Origin: a virus
Virus record (IMG/VR): IMGVR_UViG_3300013093_002926
Location: 1 to 41,108 of that record
Direction: 5' to 3' (one strand)
Length of the DNA stretch: 41,108 bases
The notes under the pieces are model-generated. The model was not told where the DNA came from. It saw only the letters and a program-made list of their open reading frames with translations, and ran no database searches. Numbering within the stretch: the stretch's first letter is position 1; each line of letters opens with the position of its first letter. Shown one piece after another: positions 40,747-41,108 of this stretch. The translations under genes and the position numbers were made by a program.

Positions 40747-40752
40747 AATAAC

Positions 40753-40781
40753 TTTACAAATTGTGTATTTTATAGTATAAT
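40753..40781 (+). promoter_or_regulatory. sigma70-like promoter for gene 61
   Basis: TTTACA (40753-40758) and TATAAT (40776-40781) with a 17-bp spacer; the -10 is inside the shared TATAGTATAAT. It lies 40 bp before the primase ATG and overlaps the upstream operon's terminator. Confidence 0.72.
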
Positions 40782-40810
40782 AAAGCCTGGATATAATTTC
40801 AGGCTTTTTT
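40782..40810 (+). terminator. intrinsic terminator between the virion operon and gene 61
   Basis: AAAGCCTG (40782-40789) pairs with CAGGCTTT (40800-40807) around a 10-nt loop, in a T6 run (40805-40810). The left arm lies right after the -10 of the gene 61 promoter, so RNA newly started there (near 40788) would lack that arm and should escape termination. Confidence 0.8.
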
Positions 40811-40821
40811 ATGGATATTGT

Positions 40822-41108
40822 ATGAGTATTTACATTGATCGAAAATATATTCTTTTGTTATCTCCAAAATTAGAACAATTTAAACAAAAGAATACAAATC
40901 TTTTTAATATGCGTTGTCCATATTGTGGGGATTCAGAGAAAAACAAATCAAAAGCAAGGGGATTTGTTTATGAAAAAGATAATCATTATTTTTTTCGTTG
41001 TCATAATTGCGAAACTGGAACAACTTTAAGAAATTTAATTAAATTCCTAGATCCATATCTTGAGAAAGAATATGTTATGGAAAATTTTAAAGATTTGAGT
41101 TCTGAAAA
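40822..41108 (+). CDS. 61: DNA primase gp61, N-terminal part (cut by window end)
   Basis: The first 95 residues of the primase that makes pentaribonucleotide primers with gp41. A zinc-binding domain is clear: CPYCGD (C32, C35) and CHNC (C60, C63), with KSKARGFVYEKDNHYFFR between, as in T4 gp61 (CPVCGDS...KARGW...). The start is ATG 40822; an earlier ATG at 40811 stops after four codons. No SD is obvious, since the terminator T-run occupies that position. The gene continues beyond the window. Confidence 0.9.
   Translation, partial: MSIYIDRKYILLLSPKLEQFKQKNTNLFNMRCPYCGDSEKNKSKARGFVYEKDNHYFFRCHNCETGTTLRNLIKFLDPYLEKEYVMENFKDLSSE

Noticed and set aside
1-41108. CRISPR arrays, IS elements, integrase or att sites
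   Set aside because: No repeated spacers, transposase motifs or integrase found; the genome type is a lytic T4-like phage.

Overview
The window is about 41 kb of a T4-like (Tevenvirinae-type) myovirus genome. It is very AT-rich (roughly 30% G+C by eye), and every gene I accept lies on the + strand. The T4 core genes are recognisable: late sigma factor gp55, recombination nuclease gp47/gp46, dNMP kinase gp1, clamp gp45, DsbA, clamp loader gp44/gp62, RegA, DNA polymerase gp43, UvsX, helicase gp41 and the start of primase gp61. Accessory genes (Hsp20, a deformylase homologue, small conserved proteins around uvsX/41, and virion proteins typical of marine T4-like phages) suggest a marine or freshwater relative of cyanophages and pelagiphages. 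Nothing in the window fixes the host, and no photosynthesis gene is present.

Layout. 1-5741: end of an unknown gene, then 55-47-46, a deformylase pseudoenzyme, a glycosyltransferase and dNMP kinase. 5764-6301: tRNA-Asn, a structured RNA, a tRNA-like gene, then tRNA-Pro, -Ser and -Met. 6315-11737: 45, a small gene, dsbA, terminator, 44, 62, regA, an unknown 264-aa protein, hsp20, dCMP deaminase and an LSm-like protein. 11776-18586: 43; uvsX broken into two genes by a split intein with a frameshifted GIY-YIG endonuclease reading frame between them; small proteins; and 41. 18583-33295: a 14.7-kb cassette for surface-sugar synthesis. 33376-40746: a late-type operon of virion proteins. 40822 to the end: start of gene 61.

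The sugar cassette appears to make GDP-L-fucose (Gmd, Fcl) and carries three fucosyltransferase-like enzymes of different families (GT10, GT11, NodZ-like). It also encodes two PLP-type sugar 3-dehydratases in which the catalytic Lys is His (RfbH/E1-like and ColD-like), a minimal two-gene TPP enzyme, an RmlB-like dehydratase, two other SDRs and several further glycosyltransferases. The order RfbH-like, TPP alpha, TPP beta, SDR suggests a 3,6-dideoxy, possibly acyl-branched sugar. This looks like enzymatic remodelling of a host or virion glycan.

The late operon has a second striking theme. Several proteins begin with a T4 internal-protein-like capsid-targeting leader (MKSFxxF...xE), and the neighbouring enzymatic domains are a KxDG nucleotidyltransferase, a pol-beta-type NTase joined to a HIGH-type nucleotidylyltransferase, a P-loop kinase and a HAD phosphatase. 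I infer a nucleic-acid or nucleotide processing kit packaged in the capsid and injected with the DNA.

Regulation visible in the sequence: sigma70-like promoters with an exact 17-bp spacer, four of which share the 11-mer TATAGTATAAT; T4-type late promoters (TATAAATA); and intrinsic terminators, two of which are physically nested with a promoter.
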